DNA of 38,585 nt, from positions 1-38,585 of the forward strand of contig JANQYI010000028.1 in assembly GCA_030728985.1 (NCBI GenBank), given 5' to 3'. Shown here piece by piece: positions 24,712 to 32,778 of the stretch. Position 1 is the stretch's first letter, and each line of letters starts with the position of its first letter. Source of the stretch: Burkholderiaceae bacterium (GTDB lineage: Bacteria; Pseudomonadota; Gammaproteobacteria; Burkholderiales; Burkholderiaceae_B). The translations under genes and the position numbers were made by a program. Under the pieces are notes generated by a model that ran no database searches, was not told where the DNA came from, and saw nothing but the letters and a program-made list of their open reading frames with translations.

Positions 24712-24717
24712 ATTATA
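24712..24717 (-). promoter_or_regulatory. Candidate -10 element of pyrB
   Basis: On the minus strand TATAAT lies 37 bp before the pyrB start codon, preceded by TGCA, which is nearly an extended -10. No good -35 hexamer lies at 16-18 bp, so the assignment rests on the -10 alone. No pyrimidine-type attenuator hairpin was seen in the short leader. Confidence 0.4.
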
Positions 24718-24750
24718 TGCACTTTGCGTAGTAAAGCGAAACTTTTTAAC

Positions 24751-25041
24751 TCATTTCTGCTTGCCGTCGCTCAGCGCCTCAGCCAAGCCAATGCCTTTGA
24801 AAAACTGTGCCCCCAAAGGGGAAATCGGGTCATGCACCTTGCCAATGGGACCTTTAAGCCTCTTGACCTCATTGATCAGCAAGGTACCAAAGCCTTGACG
24901 TCGATATAAAGGGTTCACATAAATGTACTCAATGTCCCCCGACTCGTTATAGCGGCTGTAGCCGATCGTTGTATTTTGATTTTTGATCAAAACAACGCCT
25001 TCGGAGAGGTCGATCTGATAATCGTCTAGACCACTTGGCAT
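24751..25041 (-). CDS. Small GNAT family N-acetyltransferase
   Basis: A 96-aa protein with the core of a GNAT acetyltransferase. The acetyl-CoA loop YRRQGFGTLLINEV (about residues 46-59) follows the strand IEYIYVNP, which is the classical motif A. GAQFFKGIGLAEALSDGK near the end fits the C-terminal part of the fold. It is short for a GNAT (usually 140 aa or more) and lacks much of the N-terminal part, so it may be a minimal form or a remnant. It ends 75 bp before the pyrB start on the same strand and is divergent from the sensor kinase pair. The acceptor is unknown. Confidence 0.7.
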   Translation of the reverse strand: MPSGLDDYQIDLSEGVVLIKNQNTTIGYSRYNESGDIEYIYVNPLYRRQGFGTLLINEVKRLKGPIGKVHDPISPLGAQFFKGIGLAEALSDGKQK

Positions 25042-25208
25042 TGGGAAACCTTTATCTATTTAAGAGAGCATTGCTTAGGATTTAACACCAGTTCGACGTC
25101 CGACTCGATGGTCAACACTGTAAACTTTGTACCAAGGATTTGTTAAACCATCAGACTGGATCCTCTACATAAGCCGTATCGACCTTCAAATAAAAAATAC
25201 CACTGACA

Positions 25209-26591
25209 ATGCAATTAAGCTTGATCCCGGCGATTTTCATGTTCTACGGAATACTGTCAATCGCTTATTCCGTGACCTTGCTGTTTTATTTCTCCAAACA
25301 GAAAAATCGCGCGATCGAGAACTGCGCGCTTGGCGCTTTTCTTCTGGGTTCAGCGGCGATACTGACGGTCTTTCGAGTCGAAATCCACACCCTCATTTCC
25401 TACGTCGGCGCCAATGCGCTCGCCTTTCTCGCGTATCGATACTTCAACTACTCCCTCATCAATCTCCTCGACGAACAGCCCGACCTCAAACCGTCCTTTC
25501 TTCACAATCTGTCCGTCTTCACGGCTTACAGCGCAGCACTTTACACGATTGGAATTTTATTCAACCCTGGATACCAAACCATCTTTGTATGCCTCGCGGT
25601 TGTGTACATCACGACTCAGGCCGGATTTCTATCACTCAAGGTTTATCAGAAAAACCAGATCGACTTGATCAAAGTGTACGGCATCCTCTTTTTCTTTACG
25701 GCCGTGATGTGGAGTGCGCGCATTGTGCTCGTGATGCTCGATATCGCCACAGTCGCGTTTGACACCAACCTCATCAATACGATTATCTTTATCTCGATCT
25801 TTTTATTGGCGATTTTCCGCTACATGATTTTTCCCATTTTTCTTCTCAAGATCGCGGAGAACGAAAAAGAAAAACTACTCATCGATAGTTTGGTTTGGGC
25901 GAATAAAACGGCTGCGACCGGGGCTCTTTCGGCTTCACTCGCGCACGAACTCAATCAACCCCTGGGCGCGGTGCAAATCAACAGCGAGTTCATGAAACTT
26001 CAGCTCTCCAACAGCCGCCTCGACGAAGGTCTTCTTAAAGATCTCGCGGAAAAAATTGTGTCGGATAATTTACGGGCAGGTAGCATTATCCAATCCCTGC
26101 GTTCCATATTCAACGAAGAAAATCCTACGGCAAATTTGATTGATCTTGGCGATATCGTACAGTCCGTCCTCAAGATCACAACACCTGAACTATCCAGACG
26201 ACATATCAACATCAAATTACGTTTAGGCTCGCAGGCCATTGCGCGTGTCAATGCGCCAGAAATTCAACAAGTGATCTTGAATGTTTTAAACAATGCCATC
26301 CAAGCATTTTCGACGCTGAATCAAGACGACAAAGAAATCGTGATTGAAACGAGTCGTCAGCCGAACGGTGTGCATCTCAACATCCAGGACAATGGGCCGG
26401 GGATTCCCGTCGATCTTCAACCCAATATTTTTGAACTAACGACAAGCGGCAAGCGCAGCGGCATGGGTCTCGGTCTTTGGCTTTGCAAACAAATCGTATC
26501 AAGAAATGGCGGAACGATTTCTCATCATGATGTGGCAACCGGCGGTACGCAATTTCTGATCTTTTTACCCGGGGGAGACCTCCCTAAGTGA
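25209..26591 (+). CDS. Membrane sensor histidine kinase (seven predicted TM helices)
   Basis: A 460-aa sensor kinase. The N-terminal 215 residues contain about seven hydrophobic helices (first at 5-27, last at about 190-212) with no recognisable periplasmic domain, suggesting an integral-membrane sensor. The dimerisation/phospho-acceptor segment LAHELNQPLGAVQ places the phospho-His at 246. The ATPase part has the N-box VILNVLNNAIQAF, G1 DNGPGIP and G2 SGMGLGLWLC, all intact, so the kinase should be active. The ribosome site is weak. The TGA overlaps the GTG of the next kinase in a GTGA arrangement, so the two are translationally coupled. No response regulator is adjacent. The input signal is unknown. 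Confidence 0.9.
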   Translation: MQLSLIPAIFMFYGILSIAYSVTLLFYFSKQKNRAIENCALGAFLLGSAAILTVFRVEIHTLISYVGANALAFLAYRYFNYSLINLLDEQPDLKPSFLHNLSVFTAYSAALYTIGILFNPGYQTIFVCLAVVYITTQAGFLSLKVYQKNQIDLIKVYGILFFFTAVMWSARIVLVMLDIATVAFDTNLINTIIFISIFLLAIFRYMIFPIFLLKIAENEKEKLLIDSLVWANKTAATGALSASLAHELNQPLGAVQINSEFMKLQLSNSRLDEGLLKDLAEKIVSDNLRAGSIIQSLRSIFNEENPTANLIDLGDIVQSVLKITTPELSRRHINIKLRLGSQAIARVNAPEIQQVILNVLNNAIQAFSTLNQDDKEIVIETSRQPNGVHLNIQDNGPGIPVDLQPNIFELTTSGKRSGMGLGLWLCKQIVSRNGGTISHHDVATGGTQFLIFLPGGDLPK

Positions 26592-28726
26592 ATTGGTATA
26601 AATGTTTACTCATCCTTTGCAGTCTGATGCTGTGGAGCCCTGTCATCGATGCGACAGAACAAGTTCCCCGCGATGGCGTTGCACAAAATATCGCAAGCAG
26701 GTTGACACTGACAACGACAGAGCGGGCATGGCTCGAGCAAGCCCCTGTCGTCAGATTTCGGGTCGCGGAAAATCCCCCAGAGCAATTCTTTAAAAATGGC
26801 GTCGCTGTCGGCTTATCTGTGGATTATGCCAAGATCATTTGCGCCAACCTTAAACTGCAATGTGTTTTCACCCCTTACCTTGGTGGTCCGTTCGCCGAGG
26901 CCTTAAAAAAAATCGGTAAAGCCGATGGCCCTGATATTGTGCTTACAGGCCGCCGCACGAGAGAACGTGAAGCCTTTGCACTTTTTACAGAACCGTATTT
27001 ATTTACGCCTTCGGTTATTTTGACCAGACAGACGGTACCTAATATTTTTTCGCTCGCGGAGTTATCCGGTAAAAAAGTATTAGTAGAACGCGGCTATGTC
27101 ATTGCCAAGCTTATCAAAGACAACGTACCGAGCGTGGAACTCATCACCGTCAATACGACCTCTCAAGCTCTGGAGTCACTTGCAGGTGGAATTGGCGATG
27201 CTTATATCGGCAATCTGACCTCTTCTACTTTTTTGGCTGCAAAACTTAATCTCGCTAACTTAAAAGTCGCGGCTCCCACGAACTTTCCCATTCAAGGGGA
27301 AAGTATGATGGTGCGAACTGACTGGCCGGAGCTAGTCACCATGATTGATAAGGTTTTTGATGCCATCACACCGGGCGAAAAACAACAGCTCCAAAACTAC
27401 TGGTATTCGCTTGATTACGGCGATCGACACTGGCGCTTTATTGGAATCACCCTATCCATCGCCGCAGCACTATTAGCGCTTGCGCTCCTGACTTTTTTTT
27501 ACAGGAATCGCCAACTTCGCACTCAAGCGCAAAAGACTTCGAATCAAATGAGACGACTCGAGGATACCTTGCCTGGCGCCCTCTATGAGTACGCCATTGA
27601 TGCAGATGGCATCGGTCAATTCATTTACTTTAGCGAGAATATTTATTTCATCACGGGATACCGCGCTCTAGACTTGATGGGTCGCGATCAACTTCTCACC
27701 AAGGGCATTCATCTTGAAGATTTGCCCAAATTTTTAATTTCTATCAAATCGGCGCGCAGGACTGGCAAGCCTTTTTTTGTTGAACTGCGTTTTCAGGTAG
27801 CTGACGGCAGCTGGAAGTGGTTGCAAATGAATGCCGCCGCTCAAGGCAAAGATTTCATGACCACGAGATGGAGTGGTCTTATTTTAGATATCACGGACCG
27901 CAAACACATTGAAAACATAGCCGATCGTTCTGCCATAATTGAGCAAGAGTATGCCGCCGTCAAGCATTTGCTAAAGGAAAAAGATTACCTTGTCGCTTCC
28001 ATGCTTCACGACAATCATCATGCTGTCGCGAACGCCCTTTCTTCATCGATTGCACACGCGCTGAATCAACCGCTCGGAGCCTCGAGTTTAAACATTCAAT
28101 TTTTAAAGCGACAACTCGAACGCGACGAACTCAGCACGAGTGTGGGTCGCGAAATTTTAAATAATCTCGATGAGGATAATCAACGCGCCGCTAGTTTTAT
28201 TCAAACGCTTCGCTCTATTTTTTTAGACTCAAATGTCACCTCAACCACTTTGGATCTCAACGAGCAAATTCAAGAGGTTTTAAGCATCGTAAGGCCTGTG
28301 ATTTTAAATGCCAACATCACTCTTGATTTACAATTTTCTCCTGGTCTGTATGTTGCTATCCAAAAAAATGATCTTCAAAAAGTATTGTTGAATCTAATCA
28401 ATAATGCTTTAGAAGCATTTATTACCGAATCCTCTACCGCTCATGTCTATCGCTCAAACACCATTACGATCTGCACTACACGTAGCTTTGACAGTGTGTT
28501 GCTAAGCATTTCCGATAACGGCCGTGGAATTCCTTCTGAAAAAATACCCAGTCTTTTTGATCTACTCGCGAACGATCAAGAAAAAGCCACAGGTTTAAGC
28601 CTGTGGCTTTGTCAGCACATCATTCATCGCTACGACGGCAGGATTTGGTACGAACAACCCAACACGGTCGGCTGTCGATTTATTGTTGAACTTCCTTTTT
28701 ATGCGGAATCAACAAACTTGCAATAA
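26588..28726 (+). CDS. Sensor histidine kinase with SBP3 and PAS domains; altered H-box and G2 box
   Basis: A 712-aa sensor kinase, with the start at GTG 26588 inside the stop of the first kinase. Order: signal peptide (1-22), periplasmic solute-binding type 3 domain (about 45-270, with PPEQFFKNGVAVGLSVDYAK and LTGRRTREREAFALF), one TM helix (about 280-304), PAS domain (about 320-435) and kinase core (480-705). The phospho-acceptor segment reads IAHALNQPLG: His490 is present, but the following Glu, normally needed for phosphotransfer, is Ala491. The N-box (LLNLINNALEAF) and G1 (DNGRGIP) look normal. G2 reads ATGLSLWLC, lacking one glycine. The kinase core clearly parallels the upstream gene. 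It may be a weak kinase, phosphatase or partner subunit. Its 3' end overlaps terC by 47 bp. Confidence 0.9.
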   Translation: MNWYKCLLILCSLMLWSPVIDATEQVPRDGVAQNIASRLTLTTTERAWLEQAPVVRFRVAENPPEQFFKNGVAVGLSVDYAKIICANLKLQCVFTPYLGGPFAEALKKIGKADGPDIVLTGRRTREREAFALFTEPYLFTPSVILTRQTVPNIFSLAELSGKKVLVERGYVIAKLIKDNVPSVELITVNTTSQALESLAGGIGDAYIGNLTSSTFLAAKLNLANLKVAAPTNFPIQGESMMVRTDWPELVTMIDKVFDAITPGEKQQLQNYWYSLDYGDRHWRFIGITLSIAAALLALALLTFFYRNRQLRTQAQKTSNQMRRLEDTLPGALYEYAIDADGIGQFIYFSENIYFITGYRALDLMGRDQLLTKGIHLEDLPKFLISIKSARRTGKPFFVELRFQVADGSWKWLQMNAAAQGKDFMTTRWSGLILDITDRKHIENIADRSAIIEQEYAAVKHLLKEKDYLVASMLHDNHHAVANALSSSIAHALNQPLGASSLNIQFLKRQLERDELSTSVGREILNNLDEDNQRAASFIQTLRSIFLDSNVTSTTLDLNEQIQEVLSIVRPVILNANITLDLQFSPGLYVAIQKNDLQKVLLNLINNALEAFITESSTAHVYRSNTITICTTRSFDSVLLSISDNGRGIPSEKIPSLFDLLANDQEKATGLSLWLCQHIIHRYDGRIWYEQPNTVGCRFIVELPFYAESTNLQ
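28581..28610 (-). terminator. Rho-independent terminator of terC, inside the second kinase gene
   Basis: A perfect 11-bp stem (28583-28593 with 28600-28610) closes a 6-nt loop. Read on the minus strand the stem ends in a run of five T (complement of the A run at 28581-28585), the classical terminator form. It lies 70 bp past the terC stop. It is wholly within the coding sequence of the convergent kinase, over the codons of its G2 box. Confidence 0.75.
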
Positions 28727-29639
28727 TCGCAGTCAACAATATCGCCCCCACGACCATGAGCGAGATCGTGACAGGGATTTTGATCCAGTCAACAATTAAC
28801 ATTTTAGTACCTACGAATACCAGTATAAAACCGAGGCCGTAAGTCAATAAATGAAACCGGTCTTTTAAGTCCGCGAGCAAAAAGTACATCGCGCGAAGTC
28901 CCAAGATCGCAAAAATATTTGAGGTCATCACGATAAAGGGATCTTCAGTAATCGCGAAAATCGCCGGAATACTATCGACCGCAAAAATCACGTCTGTGAT
29001 GCCGATCATGATGACCACGACAAACAACGGTGTAAAAAAACGGACGCCGTTTTTGTAGACCCAAAACTGCTCGCCTTCGAAGTTCGGCAATATATTCATA
29101 TGCCTCCGCATCCATTTAAGGATGGGGTTTTTCTCTAGGTCCGCCTCGGCCTCCGCAAACACCAACATTTTGATACCGGTCGCCAAGAGGAATACGCCGA
29201 AGACATACAAAATCCAATGAAATTCTTTGATCAACCACGCGCCAATCAAAATCATCACTGCGCGCAGCACAATGGCACCGATCACACCTAGGATCAGCAC
29301 ACGCTTTTGCAGATGCGGGGGAACACCAAAAAAAGTGAACAACATTAGGAATACAAAAATGTTGTCAACCGCCAACGACTTTTCAATGAGATAGCCCGTT
29401 AGGAATTCTGACCCTTTTTGATTGGCCAATTCTCTGCCGGACTGTCCGTCTATGTACCACCACAATAATGCATTAAATACCAAGGCCAGAAACACCCAGA
29501 GTGCGGACCAACGTAACGCTTGCCCTATCGACACCTTATCGTCGCCCTTTCGTTGCAATACCAACAGGTCTACGGCGCATGCCACCACGACAAAAATCGC
29601 GAAACCCGTCCACATCCACCAACTTCCAATCGTTTCCAT
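28680..29639 (-). CDS. TerC/Alx family integral membrane protein
   Basis: A 319-aa TerC-family membrane protein with about nine hydrophobic helices. Conserved acidic positions lie in membrane segments: SLAVDNIFVF and DVIFAVDSIPAIFAIT, which are the family's paired Asp motifs, probably for divalent metal. Family members such as E. coli Alx are linked to manganese export and alkaline or tellurite response. The length and the ending HKKEVQQ fit Alx-like proteins. No yybP-ykoY riboswitch lies upstream, unlike the terC at 38081. It is divergent from the NhaR-like gene (141 bp) and converges on the kinase gene with a 47-bp overlap. A terminator lies 70 bp past its stop. Confidence 0.9.
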   Translation of the reverse strand: METIGSWWMWTGFAIFVVVACAVDLLVLQRKGDDKVSIGQALRWSALWVFLALVFNALLWWYIDGQSGRELANQKGSEFLTGYLIEKSLAVDNIFVFLMLFTFFGVPPHLQKRVLILGVIGAIVLRAVMILIGAWLIKEFHWILYVFGVFLLATGIKMLVFAEAEADLEKNPILKWMRRHMNILPNFEGEQFWVYKNGVRFFTPLFVVVIMIGITDVIFAVDSIPAIFAITEDPFIVMTSNIFAILGLRAMYFLLADLKDRFHLLTYGLGFILVFVGTKMLIVDWIKIPVTISLMVVGAILLTAIIASLLIPHKKEVQQ

Positions 29640-29780
29640 CTAAGCTCTCCGAGACCCTGTTGACGCAACGTCATACGACGCCGTCATTCCAATCGAGTAC
29701 AGACGCAAGACTAATGACGATTGTTGTTAATTTAAATGGGATATAAACTGATCGTTAATTCGGGTAAATCGAACTAAATT

Positions 29781-30665
29781 ATGCTTAATTATCATCACCT
29801 TCGCTATTTCTGGGCGGTTGCCACAGAAGGAAACCTCGCCAACGCTGCGGAAAAACTCGGCGTCAGCGTTCAGACCGTCAGTGGGCAAATTTCAAAACTT
29901 GAAAGTGACTTGGGCCGCACTTTGTTTCAACTTGAAGGTCGACGACTCGTGCTGACCGAAGCCGGACGCGTCGCGCGCCGCTATGCAGATGAGATTTTTC
30001 GTCTAGGTGAACAAATGCTTGGCAGCCTCTCTGACGAGTCGCTTGAGCGCACGCTTCGCCTCACGATCGGCGTCTCGGATGTTTTACCTAAAACCGTTTC
30101 TTATCGCCTATTAGCCCCCATTCTGCGCGGCGATCTTCAAGTCAAAATTGAATGTATCGAGGGTCGCTTCGAAGAGTTATTACCCTCACTCCTCATGCAT
30201 CGTTTAGATCTCGTGCTTTCAGATCGGCCCTATGCGCTGGGTGGACCACAACAAATCCGTTCGCATTTGCTTGGAAAAATTCCAGTCTCCATTTTCGGGA
30301 CCACTCACCTCACCTCAACGCTAAAAGGATCCTTTCCAAGATGTCTCAAAGGACAACCCATGCTCTTACCCACCCATGGCAGCGTGCTACGCGCGCAAGT
30401 CGACGATTGGTTGAACCAGCAGCGGATTCAGGTTAACGTTATTGGAGAGTTTGATGATGGTGCGCTCATGAAAACCTTTGGTATGCATGGTGAGGGTTTT
30501 TTTCCAACGCCCTGTGTTGACCCCACAGATATCACGACACAATTTCATGTCGATCATGTTGGACGGGTCGAGGACGTCTATGAAAGTTATTACGCCTTGA
30601 TCGATCGTCCGAAACTTAACAACCCAGCCGTTCAAGCCCTGCTCGCGACCCTAAAAAACACATGA
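29781..30665 (+). CDS. LysR-type regulator resembling NhaR
   Basis: A 294-aa LysR-type regulator. The N-terminal HTH has YHHLRYFWAVATEGNLANAA and LGVSVQTVSGQISKLESDLG. The C-terminal part reads like NhaR (LTEAGRVARRYADEIFRLGEQML and LPTHGSVLRAQVDDW), a sodium/alkaline pH regulator of the nhaA antiporter in E. coli. No nhaA is in view. Divergent to terC and overlapping the next gene by 4 bp (ATGA), it probably controls one or both. TerC/Alx proteins respond to high pH in E. coli, which fits loosely (inference). The true effector is unknown. Confidence 0.88.
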   Translation: MLNYHHLRYFWAVATEGNLANAAEKLGVSVQTVSGQISKLESDLGRTLFQLEGRRLVLTEAGRVARRYADEIFRLGEQMLGSLSDESLERTLRLTIGVSDVLPKTVSYRLLAPILRGDLQVKIECIEGRFEELLPSLLMHRLDLVLSDRPYALGGPQQIRSHLLGKIPVSIFGTTHLTSTLKGSFPRCLKGQPMLLPTHGSVLRAQVDDWLNQQRIQVNVIGEFDDGALMKTFGMHGEGFFPTPCVDPTDITTQFHVDHVGRVEDVYESYYALIDRPKLNNPAVQALLATLKNT

Positions 30666-31561
30666 ATAGAGGGAAAACTCAAAAAAATGCGCGACATCAG
30701 ATCGCCGGCACCCTAGCGGTCTTGGCAATGTTGTTTGTCTCTTTTTCTAGTCACGCCCTCGACCTCAACCCGTTTGATGTGGTGGCACCGACTCCCGATC
30801 GAAACTTTTTTTCTGCGTCCTTTATTCACTCAGAAGCAAGAGGCACCTACGCGAATGGCAACAAGTCCGCCGCAACTCCAACATTGTCAAACAATCAACT
30901 TCAGCTCCGGCTCGGTCGCTCCTACCGGGTTGGAGGCTATACCGGTCTGTCTTTCATACAACTCCCTGTCGGCGAACTTCGCCCAGGTGGCGCAGCATCT
31001 AGCCAACCCACTTCCTCTGGCCTAGGCGACCTAACGCTCGCTACCGCGCTTTGGCCTTATGCAAACCGCGAAACGCGCACCTACCTCGGCGTTGCCGCCT
31101 ATCTGACCTTGCCCACCGGTAACTACTCTAATCAACAACTTTTTAACCTGGGTGCGAAACGTGTCGCCGGCGATCTTCAAGTCGCCTACCAAACCGCACT
31201 GTTCAAAAACGTTGATGGGATGATCGGTGTTGATGCGATGTGGTTTGGGCCGAATAATCAATTCGGTGCAAGGAACGCGCAACTCAGGCAAAAGCCACTC
31301 TATACCGCTCAGATTGGTCCTATTTACCGTATCAACCAAACCTTTTCTTTAGCGGCCACCTACCTTTACGTCTGGGGTGCGGAAACCAGCATCAACGGGC
31401 GCAATAACAATAACGCGCTGCAAAATCATCGCTATTTACTCAGCGCGGTCGCGACCACGCGTCAAGGTCGCTTCATGCTGCAGTATGGCACCAACCTAGA
31501 CACTCAATTCGGTTTCGAAGAAACTCAACGCGTCATTTTGCGCTATGCCGTCGCCTTTTAA
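30662..31561 (+). CDS. Outer-membrane transporter of the phenol-degradation MetA-pathway family
   Basis: A 299-aa secreted beta-barrel-like protein. A signal peptide (about 1-32) ends SSHA. The mature chain alternates strands such as NQLQLRLGRSYRVGGYTGL, GDLTLATALWPY, TYLGVAAYLTLPTGNY and QVAYQTALF, ending RVILRYAVAF with a terminal Phe, typical of outer-membrane barrels. LTLPTGNY is a landmark of the MetA-pathway-of-phenol-degradation family, thought to import hydrophobic or aromatic compounds. Its ATG overlaps the stop of the NhaR-like regulator, so the two are coupled. No aromatic catabolic genes are adjacent. It is convergent with the next LysR, with 1 bp between the stops. Confidence 0.85.
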   Translation: MNRGKTQKNARHQIAGTLAVLAMLFVSFSSHALDLNPFDVVAPTPDRNFFSASFIHSEARGTYANGNKSAATPTLSNNQLQLRLGRSYRVGGYTGLSFIQLPVGELRPGGAASSQPTSSGLGDLTLATALWPYANRETRTYLGVAAYLTLPTGNYSNQQLFNLGAKRVAGDLQVAYQTALFKNVDGMIGVDAMWFGPNNQFGARNAQLRQKPLYTAQIGPIYRINQTFSLAATYLYVWGAETSINGRNNNNALQNHRYLLSAVATTRQGRFMLQYGTNLDTQFGFEETQRVILRYAVAF

Positions 31562-31562
31562 A

Positions 31563-32507
31563 TTAGTCAGCGGACCCCACAAACGTCGCATCGATCCATA
31601 CCTTATCCAGGCAAAGCTCGCGCATCACTCGCTTAGCGACGACGCTCACAGCCTGAGCTGCCGTTGACAGCGGAATATGTCGGGCTTGACACAGCGCAAC
31701 CGTTCGCGTGATGGCGGGTGCTCGAATCGGCAAGCTACGCAACAAGCCACTTTCAATTTCAGCTTTCAGCGGCATCACGGGCAAGATTGTCTGCCCCATC
31801 CCCGCCAATAACGAATTGCGCAAAATACTGATCGAACTGATATCTGCAGCGACATTAGGTGGAGGTAGACCTGCTTGAGAGGCCGCGGCCTCGATAATCG
31901 GACGCACACCATGGGGCTGTGCCGGCAAAATCAGCGGGCGACTCAACGCCTCGCGAAAACTGACGGAGGTTTTGCTCTGCACCGTTGAAGCTTGCGGTTG
32001 AAAAATCAAGGACATCCGTTCAGAGACTAGCGCCTCAAACAAAAAATCATCAAGCTGACCATCATCAAACAGAATCGATAAGTGTAGCGATCCCGCCTGT
32101 AACTGTTGCGCAAGATTACCCGTCAACTCTTCAGTCAACTCCAGATTCACCAGAGGCAACTCCTGACGAACGGCAGCGATCAAGGGGAGCGCCAGGGCGT
32201 GAGAGATGCTGTGTGGCAAGCCAAAAATCACACGCCCCGATGGCGCCTTGAGCAAACTTGACACACTCGCCTGCGCATCGGCGACTTGCCGCAAAATCGA
32301 CAGGGCGTGCGCCCGGAAGAGCACACCCGCCTCGGTCAGGGTGACGCCCCGACGCGAGCGTAAAAAGAGCGCAGCCCCTAACTCTTCCTCCAGTAGAGCG
32401 AGCTGATGACTGAGCGCTGATTGGGCGATATGGACCTTACTGGCGGCCTTAGAAAAAGTGCCATGCTCAGCAATCGCGACAAAATAACGTAGCTGCCTAA
32501 GCTCCAT
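31563..32507 (-). CDS. LysR family transcriptional regulator
   Basis: A 314-aa LysR-type regulator. The HTH region is at 1-60 (MELRQLRYFVAIAEHGTFSK, AQSALSHQLALLEEELG). The effector domain has VIFGLPHSISHALALPLI and SERMSLIFQPQ. It is unlike the NhaR-type protein at 29781, and its sequence looks closest to nitrogen-assimilation or amino-acid-type LysRs (low confidence). It is divergent from a MATE exporter with 271 bp between. That gap has an inverted repeat right at this gene's start, so autoregulation and control of the exporter are plausible. Confidence 0.9.
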   Translation of the reverse strand: MELRQLRYFVAIAEHGTFSKAASKVHIAQSALSHQLALLEEELGAALFLRSRRGVTLTEAGVLFRAHALSILRQVADAQASVSSLLKAPSGRVIFGLPHSISHALALPLIAAVRQELPLVNLELTEELTGNLAQQLQAGSLHLSILFDDGQLDDFLFEALVSERMSLIFQPQASTVQSKTSVSFREALSRPLILPAQPHGVRPIIEAAASQAGLPPPNVAADISSISILRNSLLAGMGQTILPVMPLKAEIESGLLRSLPIRAPAITRTVALCQARHIPLSTAAQAVSVVAKRVMRELCLDKVWIDATFVGSAD

Positions 32508-32520
32508 GACTCATTCCATC

Positions 32521-32549
32521 TGATTTAAAGATACATATAGATTAAATCA
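32521..32549. promoter_or_regulatory. Inverted repeat next to lysR (possible LysR operator)
   Basis: TGATTTAA (32521-32528) and TTAAATCA (32542-32549) are perfect 8-bp arms 13 bp apart, 13 bp upstream of the lysR start. The size and dyad form fit a LysR-type recognition site. The region is A/T-rich, which raises the chance of coincidence. Confidence 0.45.
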
Positions 32550-32688
32550 ATATTATGCAGATAGTAAAAAAAAAGGTGTAATAGCCCTACAGGTCGTTGA
32601 CGTGCAACTGCTGATTACCTTCAACAGACACTCTATATTGTGATGTGCGCGCGCCAAGGCCGATTCTTCTTACCGGAAGATGGATACA

Positions 32689-32725
32689 AAGGTGATCAAT
32701 CGATCGGTTGATCACCTTATTTTTT
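32689..32725 (+). terminator. Rho-independent terminator in the lysR-MATE gap
   Basis: A perfect 11-bp stem (32689-32699 with 32708-32718) closes an 8-nt loop and is followed by A and six T. It faces the plus strand, but no annotated plus-strand gene ends before it. The nearest upstream gene reads away. It therefore ends either a small RNA or a leader of the MATE gene, 53 bp ahead of that start. Confidence 0.65.
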
Positions 32726-32778
32726 AACTGATCACGCCAAATAGACACCCTCTAGGGTGGTTTTTGATATTCTTCGTC

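Noticed and set aside
24751-25041. Small GNAT as a clear pseudogene
   Set aside because: It is short, but the frame is intact, the acetyl-CoA motif is preserved and no upstream remainder in another frame was seen, so it was kept as a CDS.
29640-29780. Possible riboswitch ahead of the first terC
   Set aside because: The yybP-ykoY conserved blocks (GGGGAGTAGC, GAGCRAGACC) are absent on both strands.
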